From NCBI RefSeq assembly GCF_000297095.1, contig NZ_AEEA01000050.1:62001-126000 (forward strand): DNA of 64,000 nt, written 5' to 3'. The position numbers and the translations under genes are program-made. Under the pieces are notes generated by a model, which made no database searches, was not told where the DNA came from, and saw nothing but the letters and a program-made list of their open reading frames with translations. This document shows, one piece after another, positions 8,319-16,900 of the stretch; within the stretch, counting starts at the first letter, position 1, and every line of letters begins with the position of its first letter. This DNA comes from Treponema primitia ZAS-1 (GTDB taxonomy: Bacteria; Spirochaetota; Spirochaetia; Treponematales; Breznakiellaceae).

Positions 8319-9110
8319 TTAATCTCCCCCCAGTAATCCCGCCTGCCGGTAACTGAAATAGCCCGTATCGGTAAAAATCACATGATCCAGAAATCGGAGC
8401 CCAAGGATTTTCGCTGCCTCAAATAACTGAAAGGTGATCTCCCCGTCCTCCGGGGAAGGCTTTAACTGCCCTGAGGGATGGTTGTGGGCTACGCAAATTG
8501 CCGAAGCGCGATCCTGGATGGGGTCTGCGAAGACCTCCCGGGGGTGGACAATGGTCTTGTTTACCAGTCCCAGGGTGACGGTCCGTACCTTCAGAAGTTC
8601 GTGGGCGCCGTTTAAGGAAAGGCAGACAAACCGTTCCTGCCGGCGATCCGCAAAATGGCGAACCGTATTGAAGATATCTGTCGGGTGCTTGATATGGGTT
8701 CCCGAGGCCCCCCACCGCCGCCTGCCAAATTCAAGCATGGCCGCAATAGCCGAAGCCTTGCTTACCCCCATGCCGGTTAGCCGGCAGAGTTCCTTAATTG
8801 AAGGAATTCCCTTGTCCCGATCCAGCAATTCCAGCAGTTCCATGGCCAGGACACTGACATTTTTGCCCTGAACCCCGGTATTGAGGAGTATGGCCAGTAG
8901 ATCATGGTCTGTCAAAGCTCCGGGCCCATCGGAATTCAACCTTTCCCGGGGCCGCTTAGCCTGGGGAAGCGAAAGAGGATTGAGCCCCAGGGAATCGAAG
9001 CAGTACCCCCGGTCCTGTATTTCCGACGCCGTTTCCTGCGCGGGAAACTTCGTTGCAAGTGGCGCTGCTTCCGGCTGTAATATAGAATTTGGATAAATAT
9101 AATGGTCCAT
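8319..9110 (-). CDS. radC: RadC/JAB-domain family protein
   Basis: 263 residues. About 45 non-conserved N-terminal residues, then the RadC helix-hairpin-helix region (about 55-125, with LTGMGVSKASAIAAMLEFGRR) and the JAB metallo-domain (about 140-263). The JAMM motif is intact: HNHPSGQLKPSPED. Named after a proposed DNA-repair role that was later questioned; JAB domains are metal-dependent isopeptidases or related hydrolases, so the real activity is unknown. The N-terminal extension contains a copy of the dispersed repeat (9037-9058, encoding LATKFPAQ). No clear Shine-Dalgarno site precedes ATG 9110. Confidence 0.88.
   Translation of the reverse strand: MDHYIYPNSILQPEAAPLATKFPAQETASEIQDRGYCFDSLGLNPLSLPQAKRPRERLNSDGPGALTDHDLLAILLNTGVQGKNVSVLAMELLELLDRDKGIPSIKELCRLTGMGVSKASAIAAMLEFGRRRWGASGTHIKHPTDIFNTVRHFADRRQERFVCLSLNGAHELLKVRTVTLGLVNKTIVHPREVFADPIQDRASAICVAHNHPSGQLKPSPEDGEITFQLFEAAKILGLRFLDHVIFTDTGYFSYRQAGLLGGD
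9037..9058 (-). repeat. Dispersed ORF-internal repeat, copy 2
   Basis: Minus strand reads TTGCAACGAAGTTTCCCGCG plus CA, encoding LATKFPAQ in the non-conserved N-terminal extension of RadC. One mismatch to the consensus. Confidence 0.75.
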
Positions 9111-9197
9111 AATAAACCGTATAGGGGCCTATACTGGTTTTTGCTTTAGTCCCTGGATAGAAAAATGGGACAAAAATGAAAATCCAGAGCAAGACCA

Positions 9198-9227
9198 TTG
9201 ACGTACCCGCAGGGCTTATAGTAGATT
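9198..9227 (+). promoter_or_regulatory. Putative promoter of the aldo/keto reductase gene
   Basis: -35 TTGACG (9198-9203), 18 bp spacer, -10 TAGATT (9222-9227), with the start codon about 30 bases downstream. Confidence 0.45.
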
Positions 9228-9257
9228 GATCAGAATTTTTTAGAGAGGTGATTGGTG

Positions 9258-10415
9258 ATGCAATACCGGACATATGGTAAGAATGGGTTTAAGGTATCCC
9301 TTTTGGGTATGGGGTGTATGCGGCTGCCCCGCATCTTTGCTCCCGGCGCCAGTGAGGCCCAGGTAGATAAGGAAAAGGCTATTGAACTGATCCAGTACGC
9401 GGCGGATCACGGCATCAGTTATTTTGATACCGCCTATGGCTACCACCATACCACCAGCGAGTCGGTGGTGGGGGAAGCTCTGGAAGGCGTCCGCCGGGAC
9501 AAGGTAAAGATCGTTACCAAACAGCCCTTCAACGTTATGACAACCCAGGCCGATATACGGCGTAACCTTGAAAATACCTTGAAAAAGCTCCGTACGGACC
9601 ATCTTGATGTATATTTGATCCACAATATTCAGAAGTCCTACTGGGAGGATATAAAAAAGCGGAAAATCATTGAAGAATACGAAAAATTCCGTTCCGAAGG
9701 GCTTATCCGCGGTATCGGTTTTTCCTATCACGGACAGCTGCCCACCTTTAAGGATGTTCTTTCCTTTTATTCCTGGGATATGTGCCAGATCCAGCAGAAC
9801 CTTATCGATGTGGACCACGAGGCCACCGAAGAGGCGATCAAGCTGGCGGGAGATAAGGGTACCGGCCTGGTTATCATGGAACCCCTTCGGGGCGGCAGCC
9901 TCGCTTCCCCTCCGGCCCAGGTTAAAGCAATTTACGACGAATTTCCGGTAAAACGCAGCGCCGTCGAGTGGGCCTTTAGGCATATGATCAACTATCCCCA
10001 GGTAAGCACTATTTTAAGCGGTGTAACCACCCTGGAGCAGCTCAAGGAAGATATCGAAATCTTCTCCAAGCCCGATGCCCTGCCGAATTGTTTGAGCCCT
10101 GAGGAAAAGGCCATCCTCACCCGGGTCAAGGCCAAATATGAATCCATGGCCTCGATCCCCTGTACCGCCTGCGAATACTGCCTTCCATGTCCCCAGGGCG
10201 TCAGAATTCCCGATGCGTTTGCTAAATACAACGATGGGGTTATGTTTGGAACCTTTGACGCCGTCAAGCGGCAATACTTTTTCTCGACCAGGAACAAACA
10301 GGATGCTTCACTCTGTGTGGCCTGCGGGGAATGTGAGACAAAATGTCCCCAGCACATTGAAATCCCCAAACAGCTTAAGATAGCCCATGAGGCGCTAAAG
10401 GGGTGGATCGAGTAG
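9258..10415 (+). CDS. Aldo/keto reductase with C-terminal 4Fe-4S ferredoxin domain
   Basis: 385 residues. The TIM-barrel AKR domain (about 1-280) begins QYRTYGKNGFKVSLLGMGCM and has the active-site Asp-Tyr segment FDTAYGYHHTTSE and the Lys segment VKIVTKQP. The C-terminal part has two Cys clusters, CTACEYCLPCPQGV and CVACGECETKCPQ, typical of the ferredoxin-bearing AKR subfamily common in anaerobes. It probably reduces an aldehyde or ketone with electrons from NAD(P)H or ferredoxin; substrate unknown. ATG 9258 is chosen because GAGAGG lies 9 bases upstream; a TTG at 9252 is possible but too close to that site. Confidence 0.9.
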   Translation: MQYRTYGKNGFKVSLLGMGCMRLPRIFAPGASEAQVDKEKAIELIQYAADHGISYFDTAYGYHHTTSESVVGEALEGVRRDKVKIVTKQPFNVMTTQADIRRNLENTLKKLRTDHLDVYLIHNIQKSYWEDIKKRKIIEEYEKFRSEGLIRGIGFSYHGQLPTFKDVLSFYSWDMCQIQQNLIDVDHEATEEAIKLAGDKGTGLVIMEPLRGGSLASPPAQVKAIYDEFPVKRSAVEWAFRHMINYPQVSTILSGVTTLEQLKEDIEIFSKPDALPNCLSPEEKAILTRVKAKYESMASIPCTACEYCLPCPQGVRIPDAFAKYNDGVMFGTFDAVKRQYFFSTRNKQDASLCVACGECETKCPQHIEIPKQLKIAHEALKGWIE

Positions 10416-10428
10416 GGTCGTCAAACCG

Positions 10429-10458
10429 TTGACCCTTCGGTCCGATTTGGTGTATAGT
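10429..10458 (+). promoter_or_regulatory. Promoter of tRNA-Leu
   Basis: -35 TTGACC (10429-10434), 18 bp spacer, -10 TATAGT (10453-10458), placing transcription start just before the tRNA 5' end. Confidence 0.7.
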
Positions 10459-10468
10459 ATTCAAACAA

Positions 10469-10552
10469 GCCCAGATGGTGGAATTGGTAGACACGCTGGT
10501 TTCAGGTACCAGTGCCGTAACAAGCATGGAAGTTCGAGTCTTCTTCTGGGCA
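10469..10552 (+). tRNA. tRNA-Leu (anticodon CAG)
   Basis: 84 bases folding as a class II tRNA. The acceptor stem is GCCCAGA / TCTGGGC, with A as discriminator base. The D-arm contains TGGTAGACACG, and the anticodon stem CTGGT/ACCAG closes the loop TTCAGGT with CAG at 10503-10505. A long variable arm and the T-arm with GTTCGAGTC follow. The terminal CCA is not encoded. It is preceded by a promoter and followed by an intrinsic terminator. Confidence 0.95.
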
Positions 10553-10566
10553 GAGCAAAATTGAGG

Positions 10567-10590
10567 CCCCACCGTAAGGTGGGGTTTTTT
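10567..10590 (+). terminator. Rho-independent terminator of tRNA-Leu
   Basis: Perfect 7 bp stem CCCCACC/GGTGGGG with loop GTAA, followed by six T. Confidence 0.9.
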
Positions 10591-10598
10591 ATTTAAGG

Positions 10599-10743
10599 CC
10601 AGAAGAAGACTCGAACTTCCGGAGGCCCCGCCGACCGGAGGGAGGAAGAGCGCGCATGGATGCGCGCGTCAGGGGCCGGAGGCGGCCCGGAGCCCCGAAA
10701 CAGGAAGTTGAGGGGCGGAGGGTTCGAGTCTTCTTCTGGGCAG
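10599..10743. repeat. GC-rich palindromic element carrying copies of the tRNA-Leu 3' end
   Basis: An inverted copy of the tRNA T-arm/acceptor 3' part (10599-10620, CAGAAGAAGACTCGAACTTC) and a direct copy (10721-10743, GGTTCGAGTCTTCTTCTGGG plus CAG) flank about 100 bp of very GC-rich DNA with an internal palindrome GCGCGCATGGATGCGCGC. The two arms can pair over about 20 bp. The direct copy repeats the real tRNA end at 10532-10553. No ORF is present. Looks like the remnant of an integration at the tRNA 3' end or a tRNA-derived palindrome. Confidence 0.75.
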
Positions 10744-10783
10744 TCATCAAAAAATCATTGAATGGATTGCATCCAAAATTTAT

Positions 10784-12133
10784 TCAATAACCGTTATTTT
10801 TTATAAGTTCCGCATACCAATAGGCGCTTTCCTTTGGTGTACGCTTTTGGGTATCGTAATCCACATATACTATACCAAAGCGTTTGGACAAACCCTTGGC
10901 CCATTCAAAATTATCGCAGAAACACCAGACATAATATCCCTGGACCGGAACTCCTTCCTGAATTGCCTTATGCACCTGGGCTAAATACCGGTAAAGATAA
11001 TCAATACGGTTGGGATCATCGACTTTCCCTTCCACATTAACCCAATCATTTGTAGCGGCGCCGTTTTCGGTGATAATCACCTTTGGCGGATTATAACGGG
11101 AATGTATCCATTTCAGGAGATCATACATACCCTCAGGATTTACTTCCCAGCCCATATCAGTTTGGGGTCTGCCGGTTTTACCGGAAGCTGTCCCCAAGGG
11201 CCAGGCAGTTTCGTCGGCCTTTACATGATCCGTAAAATACGTATTAAGACCAAAGAAATCCACCTTCTGGGATATAAGTTCCATATCCCCCGTTTGTATA
11301 TCCGGCAGAACTACGCCCCTTTTTTTAAGGTAAGAAAATAATTCCTCCGGATATTTTCCAAGGAATATGGGGTCCCCGAAAAGATTATTTGAGTGTTCCT
11401 GGTTTCGTTTTGCGGCAGCCACATCTTCAGGACAATCGGGATTATAGGGATAGCTTATATTCATATTGAGGGTTATGCCGATATCGGCCTTGAGCCCGGT
11501 TTTCCGGTAGGCTTTGACAGCGGCGCCATGGGCAAGCAGCAAATGATGAACCGCGGATAGTGCCATGGAATAATCATGATACCCCGGTGCATGTTCGCCA
11601 ATCCAATACCCGATGATCGAAGTACAATAGGGTTCATTCAGGGTGATCCAGTAATCCACCAAATCCCCCAGGCGTTCATAGAGCGTTTTCGCGTAGGTTT
11701 CAAACCAGCCTACGATTTCCCGGTTAGCCCATCCGCCGCGATCCTGTAATTTTTGGGGTAAGTCCCAGTGATACATGGTTACTCCGGCCTTTATCCCGTT
11801 GTCATGCAGACAGGTAAGCACCTTCCGATAAAAGGCGATCCCCGCCTCATTAACAGCGCCGGTACCGTCGGGGAAAATTCGGGGCCAGGAAATAGAAAAC
11901 CGGTATACCTTTATCCCCAATTTCTTCGCCAGGCGGATATCGTCTTCATACCGGTGATAAAAATCACAGGCCCTATCCCCGGTAGTTCCGTCATGGATAT
12001 GTCCCGGAGTATGGCTGAACCGATCCCAAATACATTCGCCCTTTCCATCGGCATCCCAAGCGCCTTCTATTTGATAGGACGCGCTAGCTGTTCCCCATTC
12101 AAAGCCATTGGGAAATTGATATTTTTCCGCCAT
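10784..12133 (-). CDS. Glycoside hydrolase family 1 beta-glucosidase
   Basis: 449 residues, standard GH1 length with no signal peptide, so cytoplasmic. The family opening FPNGFEWGTASASYQIEGAW is present, with acid/base Glu in TLNEPYC and nucleophile Glu in IITENGAA. The aglycone/phosphate-binding region reads YVWCFCDNFEWAKGLSKRFG; EWAKG rather than the phospho-glucosidase signature favours an unphosphorylated beta-glucoside or cellobiose, such as a spirochete might receive from wood digestion. CGGAGG lies 8 bases before ATG 12133 and a promoter lies just upstream. Single-gene transcript. Confidence 0.93.
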   Translation of the reverse strand: MAEKYQFPNGFEWGTASASYQIEGAWDADGKGECIWDRFSHTPGHIHDGTTGDRACDFYHRYEDDIRLAKKLGIKVYRFSISWPRIFPDGTGAVNEAGIAFYRKVLTCLHDNGIKAGVTMYHWDLPQKLQDRGGWANREIVGWFETYAKTLYERLGDLVDYWITLNEPYCTSIIGYWIGEHAPGYHDYSMALSAVHHLLLAHGAAVKAYRKTGLKADIGITLNMNISYPYNPDCPEDVAAAKRNQEHSNNLFGDPIFLGKYPEELFSYLKKRGVVLPDIQTGDMELISQKVDFFGLNTYFTDHVKADETAWPLGTASGKTGRPQTDMGWEVNPEGMYDLLKWIHSRYNPPKVIITENGAATNDWVNVEGKVDDPNRIDYLYRYLAQVHKAIQEGVPVQGYYVWCFCDNFEWAKGLSKRFGIVYVDYDTQKRTPKESAYWYAELIKNNGY

Positions 12134-12153
12134 CGTTTTTCCTCCGAATAATT

Positions 12154-12181
12154 CTTATAATTGGACATAACTATACCGCAA
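12154..12181 (-). promoter_or_regulatory. Putative promoter of the GH1 gene
   Basis: Minus strand: -35 TTGCGG (12176-12181), 16 bp spacer, -10 TATAAG (12154-12159). Confidence 0.45.
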
Positions 12182-12218
12182 AGGGAGGGTTTTAGCAATG
12201 TCTCGCTAGATCCTGGGA

Positions 12219-13652
12219 TCAGTCATTGCCTACCCCTACCAGGGAGAGCTGGGTAGGGTCCAGGTAGAGTTCTAAGAGGATGGATTTTACAATTTTGTGG
12301 GTTACCGGGGTATTGAGTACCGCTCGATAGGTCTCCCTTAACAGTTTGTGGATCGGTTCCCTTCCGTAAGATTCCAGAACCCGGCGCCGGTTTAGGGAAA
12401 TTACGGTCTCGTCGGGTTTCCAATTAACCAGGTCCCTAAGGAAGGGGTTTACATCAGCGATATCCCGGAAAACTCGCTGGTTGGAGACCAAAAGCCGGAT
12501 TATTCCTCCCTGGGTTGTTTCGTCCAGGCGGCTGAAATCCATCACATCCCTGGAAGCCAGATCCTCCCCCATCATCTTGATAATATACCGGGGCGGGTCC
12601 ATCCCATACCGTTTGTAGACCGACATCATGGTTTGTTCTAGTTTTTTCCGGAGAATGGTTGAAGAAATATAAACCATAGGGATGTTCAGGGAGGAATACA
12701 GGGAATCGAACTGTACTCCTGAGCTCTCAAAGTCCCGGCACACATGGTTAATGCGCCTGCCAATAACCGTCCGCCCAGCAATCCAAGGTTCCAGGTAGGA
12801 GAAACCGAACCCTTCCTTAACCGAAGTGGTGATGATCCCCAGGGCGCTCCCATAGACATCTTCCAGGGAAGTGTTCATGCCCAGCTCGAATTCCACCGGC
12901 AGATCAAGTTCCCGGACAAATTCCATCCAGCCCCGGTAGATACGGATGTCTCGTTCCGTGGTGGGGGGCAAGGTGATAGCCACAGTTTTTTCCTTTGGGA
13001 TGAACAGCGAAAAGAGGATTGCCTCGCCGATATTTTTCCGCTGTATCGCCCTAACCGGGTAGAGGTACCGGTTTCGGACCAGATCCGGGGTAGCGTTAAT
13101 GGAGCGTACTTCGTTGGGTAGCAGGTGGAGCCCTTCGAATTTCAGCCCTGCCCGGTGCAGAAAAGAACGATCCCGGTTGTTAATCACCGCATAATGGCAA
13201 TTTATGGGATATTCTTCGCCCTTAGCATAGACATCGGGTCTGAAATCTTCGGCTAAATCGTGGTTTTGAAGCAAAAGCCGGGGTTCCCTTTCCTGCAGGA
13301 TGTGCAAGGCCCGGAGCAGCGCGGAATTTTTCTGTATCAGTGGGTTATGGACATGGAGGATATCCGCTTCCTGCCCCCCCCAATGGGTTTTCGCCGCCAG
13401 GACAATAGCATCCGCAAGCTCCTTTGCCCGTTTGGTAAGTTCCTCGCCGGAAGTTCCCGGGAGAGTCTCCCGGTCCCGATCGTACCGGAGCTCCTCCACC
13501 AATACCCGCTTAATGCCTGGTACAGAAGCTTCCCCCTCTCCTGTGATAACCAGCACATCTTCCCCGGCTTCCATCAGCGCCTGCGCCTGGTTCATGATCA
13601 CCGAAGTAACTCCTCCCCGGCGCAGATGATAGTGGATTAACGCGATACGCAC
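12219..13652 (-). CDS. GT-B type glycosyltransferase
   Basis: 477 residues from GTG 13652. The N-terminus RIALIHYHLRRGGVTSVIMNQ is the classical Gly-rich start of GT4-like retaining transferases, followed by DILHVHNPLIQKN. The C-terminal half has a donor-binding region (SVKEGFGFSYLEPWIAGRTVIG) with the family E-x7-E-like pattern. Probably transfers a sugar from a nucleotide donor to a soluble or envelope acceptor; acceptor unknown. GTG 13652 is preferred over ATG 13700 because similarity begins there and a G-rich Shine-Dalgarno run precedes it. Divergent from nrdJ. Confidence 0.8.
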   Translation of the reverse strand: MRIALIHYHLRRGGVTSVIMNQAQALMEAGEDVLVITGEGEASVPGIKRVLVEELRYDRDRETLPGTSGEELTKRAKELADAIVLAAKTHWGGQEADILHVHNPLIQKNSALLRALHILQEREPRLLLQNHDLAEDFRPDVYAKGEEYPINCHYAVINNRDRSFLHRAGLKFEGLHLLPNEVRSINATPDLVRNRYLYPVRAIQRKNIGEAILFSLFIPKEKTVAITLPPTTERDIRIYRGWMEFVRELDLPVEFELGMNTSLEDVYGSALGIITTSVKEGFGFSYLEPWIAGRTVIGRRINHVCRDFESSGVQFDSLYSSLNIPMVYISSTILRKKLEQTMMSVYKRYGMDPPRYIIKMMGEDLASRDVMDFSRLDETTQGGIIRLLVSNQRVFRDIADVNPFLRDLVNWKPDETVISLNRRRVLESYGREPIHKLLRETYRAVLNTPVTHKIVKSILLELYLDPTQLSLVGVGND

Positions 13653-13975
13653 CCTGACCCCCCCCCTTATGAGTCTAGCGTATGGGGATGAATTGAACAA
13701 TGCGGTTCCGGCGGAGGCTAAGCGGATTAATGTTTGGGCGATTTTTGCCCTAAAGCCCTCGTTACAACATAATCATTGAGGGGGGATAGGAAATTGCTTT
13801 GCATAAATGCCTCCGCACGATATACAGGGCCGGTGGGAATTTTGCTTTAGTGCCGGAGACGGAATTCAACCAAGTGGTCCCTGGTTGAATTCCTCATTCG
13901 TCCCCCTTGCAACTCCCCTTTATATGGGGTACTATAAATATTGCCACGCTATATGTACGGCACAAAGGATGGCTT
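13653..13975. other. Intergenic region upstream of nrdJ with a perfect inverted repeat at 13861-13893
   Basis: No gene is seen. GGAATTCAACCA (13861-13872) and TGGTTGAATTCC (13882-13893) form a perfect 12 bp inverted repeat around a 9-base loop. No T-tract follows, so it is not a standard terminator; it may be an operator or mRNA structure controlling nrdJ. AT-rich -10-like boxes lie at 13927-13940. I looked for a cobalamin riboswitch and could not identify the conserved core. Confidence 0.6.
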
Positions 13976-16900
13976 ATGAAAATCGAACGGTTATTTACGG
14001 ATCCGCAAAGCGGACCCTATAAGGATATTCAGTGGGAAAAACGGCGCAGCGAGATCCGTAACCCCGATGGGAAGGCTATTTTTGAAGAGGATACGGTGAT
14101 TGTCCCTTCCTTTTGGAGCCAGATCGCCACGGATATCATAGCCCAGAAGTACTTTCGCAAGGCCGGAGTCCCGGCGGACAAGGGGGCGGAGTGGAAAAAG
14201 TGGGCCGCAGGCAGCGCAGTTAAAAAGATCGCCGAATTTCCCCTTCCCGAAGACGGCGCCGAACACGACAGCCGTCAGGTTTTCCACCGCCTAGCCTATA
14301 CCTGGATGGACTGGGGCCGGAAAAGCCGCTATTTTGACAGCGAGGAAGACGCCCGGGCCTTCTACGATGAGACCTGTTACATGCTGGCCCGCCAGATTGC
14401 AGCTCCCAACAGTCCCCAGTGGTTCAACACCGGGCTTTACGCCGTGTATGGCATAGACGGCCCCGCCCAGGGGCACTACTACTTCGACCCGGAGGAAGGG
14501 AAGCTCAAGCAATCCGACAGCGCCTATAAACGGCCCCAGCCCCATGCGTGTCTTCCGTATCATGCACTCATTAGCACACCCCAAGGACCGGTTCCCATTG
14601 GTGTTCTGGTGGAGAGGAGTGCTGTCAAAACAGTAGTTTATGACAAGGATGGTACCACAGAAATTCTGGCGGTAAAGGAAAACGGAATTAAGCCGGTGAT
14701 CCGTATCGTTCTTAAAAACGGGAATACCTTGGAAGTAACTCCGGACCATCGGGTTTTTGCGGAACTTCCGGCATCGGTTTCAGCCGGAGGGCTCCCCGCA
14801 GGGAATCCCGACTTCGTCGTCGGTTCATTCGAATGGATCGAAGCGGGGAAACTCCAACCGGGGATGAGGGTGATGCAGATCGCCAATACCGGCATATCTG
14901 AAATCAATGACAGTGTTAATAGTGATAATAAAAAAAATCTGAGTGAAGCGATTCTGGCGGGTTGGCTTTCAGGAGATGGGTTTGCGGGGCAATATGAAAA
15001 TGGTACAAACCGCTCATTGATGCTGGAATTTATGACCGCCGATGATGAGGAGTATGAATTTCTTTTACCGCACATTCGCGCCGTATTTGAGGATGTTCAC
15101 TATCATATCACACCGGTAGAGACCCTGAATGAACACCTTTGCCTTCGCAGAATTCGGCTTTACGGAGAAAAATTACGGCCCTTTATTGAAAAATATGAAG
15201 CCTTAAACCGTGGGCTTGATATACGGATACCATTGACCATTCTCAATGGCGGCAGGGAAGTTGCGTCCGCGTATTTACGATCCCTTTTTCAAGCCGATGG
15301 AACGGTTCGTTCCCATAAGGGGCCCACCGATTCCTTTGATGTAGTTTTAGGGAGTATTTCCAAGGATCTAATCGGCGATACTCAAAAACTATTGGCAAAT
15401 TTAGGGATATACAGTCGAATATCGGTCTGTAAGGATAGCCGGGATGATCGGCATACTTATTATCACCTGATAATCGGTTACTTGAGCGAACGGAAAAAGT
15501 TTCAAGAACTCATCGGTTTTATCTCAATTGAAAAACAGGGCAAACTGTCCGCTTCTTTGGCTTCCGGTATCAACGGAAAGGCTTTACCGATCCGCCGTCT
15601 TGAGTCTATTGTTCATATTGAATATCTGGGCGAAATGCCGGTTTATGATATTCAGACAAAAAGTGGAAATTTTCTTGCGGGAAATATTGTGGTTCATAAT
15701 TGCTTCATCCTTTCGGTTGAGGACGATCTGGTGAACGACGGTGGTATCATGGACCTTGTTACCCGGGAGGCGCGGCTCTTTAAGTACGGTTCCGGTACGG
15801 GGTCCAATTTTTCCCGGATCAGGGCGGCGGCGGAGGGGCTTTCCGGGGGGGGCGTTTCCTCGGGGCTCCTGTCCTTCCTCAGGATTGGGGACAGGTCCGC
15901 TTCGGCGATTAAGTCCGGGGGTACTACCCGGCGGGCGGCCAAGATGGTCACCCTGGATATAGACCACCCGGATGTGGAGAAGTACATAGACTGGAAGGCC
16001 GGGGAGGAACATAAGGTGGCCTCCATGGTAACCGGTTCGGCGGTGGTTAAAAAAAACCTGGATGCCCTTAAGAAGGCCCTGGCGGATTGGCGAGGACCCG
16101 AGGAAGATAAGTTCAACGCCGAAAAAAACCACGAGCTTGCCGCAGCCCTGGGGAATTCCCTGAAGGAGAAGGTACCCCCCACCTACCTCTACCAACTTTT
16201 GCGCCGGCTTGAGCAGGGTGACGGCGATGTGAACCCCCGGCTCTTTACCACCGCCTGGGATGACGAGGCCTACAATACCGTTTCTGGCCAGTCCTCCAAC
16301 AACAGTCTGCGGGTTGCCGATAAATTTATGCGGGCGGTGCTGGACAATGAGGACTGGGAGCTTTCAAACCGGATTGACCATAAGGCCGCCCGAACCGTGA
16401 AGGCCCGGGATCTTTGGACCCAGCTTGCCCGTTCCGCCTGGCAATGCGCGGACCCGGGGCTCCAGTACCATACCACCATCAACGACTGGCACACCTGTCC
16501 CGCGGGTGGAGAAATCCGGGCATCCAACCCCTGCTCGGAGTATATGTTCCTGGATGATACGGCCTGCAACCTCGCCTCAATAAACCTGGCCGTTCTTTAC
16601 GACAAACAAAGTAAAACCTTTAACATAGCAGGGTATCTCCACGCCATCCAAATCTGGACCACCATCCTGGAAATATCCGTGGTCATGGCCCAGTTCCCGG
16701 CGCCGAAGATTGCCCAGCTTTCCTACGAGTACCGTACCCTGGGCCTGGGTTACGCCAACCTGGGTACCCTGCTCATGCTCATGGGCCTGGCTTACGACTC
16801 CGCGGAAGGCCGGGCCGTGGCGGCATCCCTTTCCGCCCTGCTTTCCGGCGAAGCCTATGCCCAGTCCGCCCGCATGGCCGCCGGTCTCGGTCCCTTCCTC

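Noticed and set aside
13920..13960. NrdR box
   Set aside because: CTATATGTAC near 13948 matches only about 8 of 10 core positions and no second box at the usual spacing was found.
13701..13975. Possible cobalamin riboswitch upstream of the B12-dependent nrdJ
   Set aside because: The GGGAATTTTGC/GCCGG words near 13840 resemble parts of the B12 box only vaguely, and the conserved GCCACTG core and its pairing helices could not be found.
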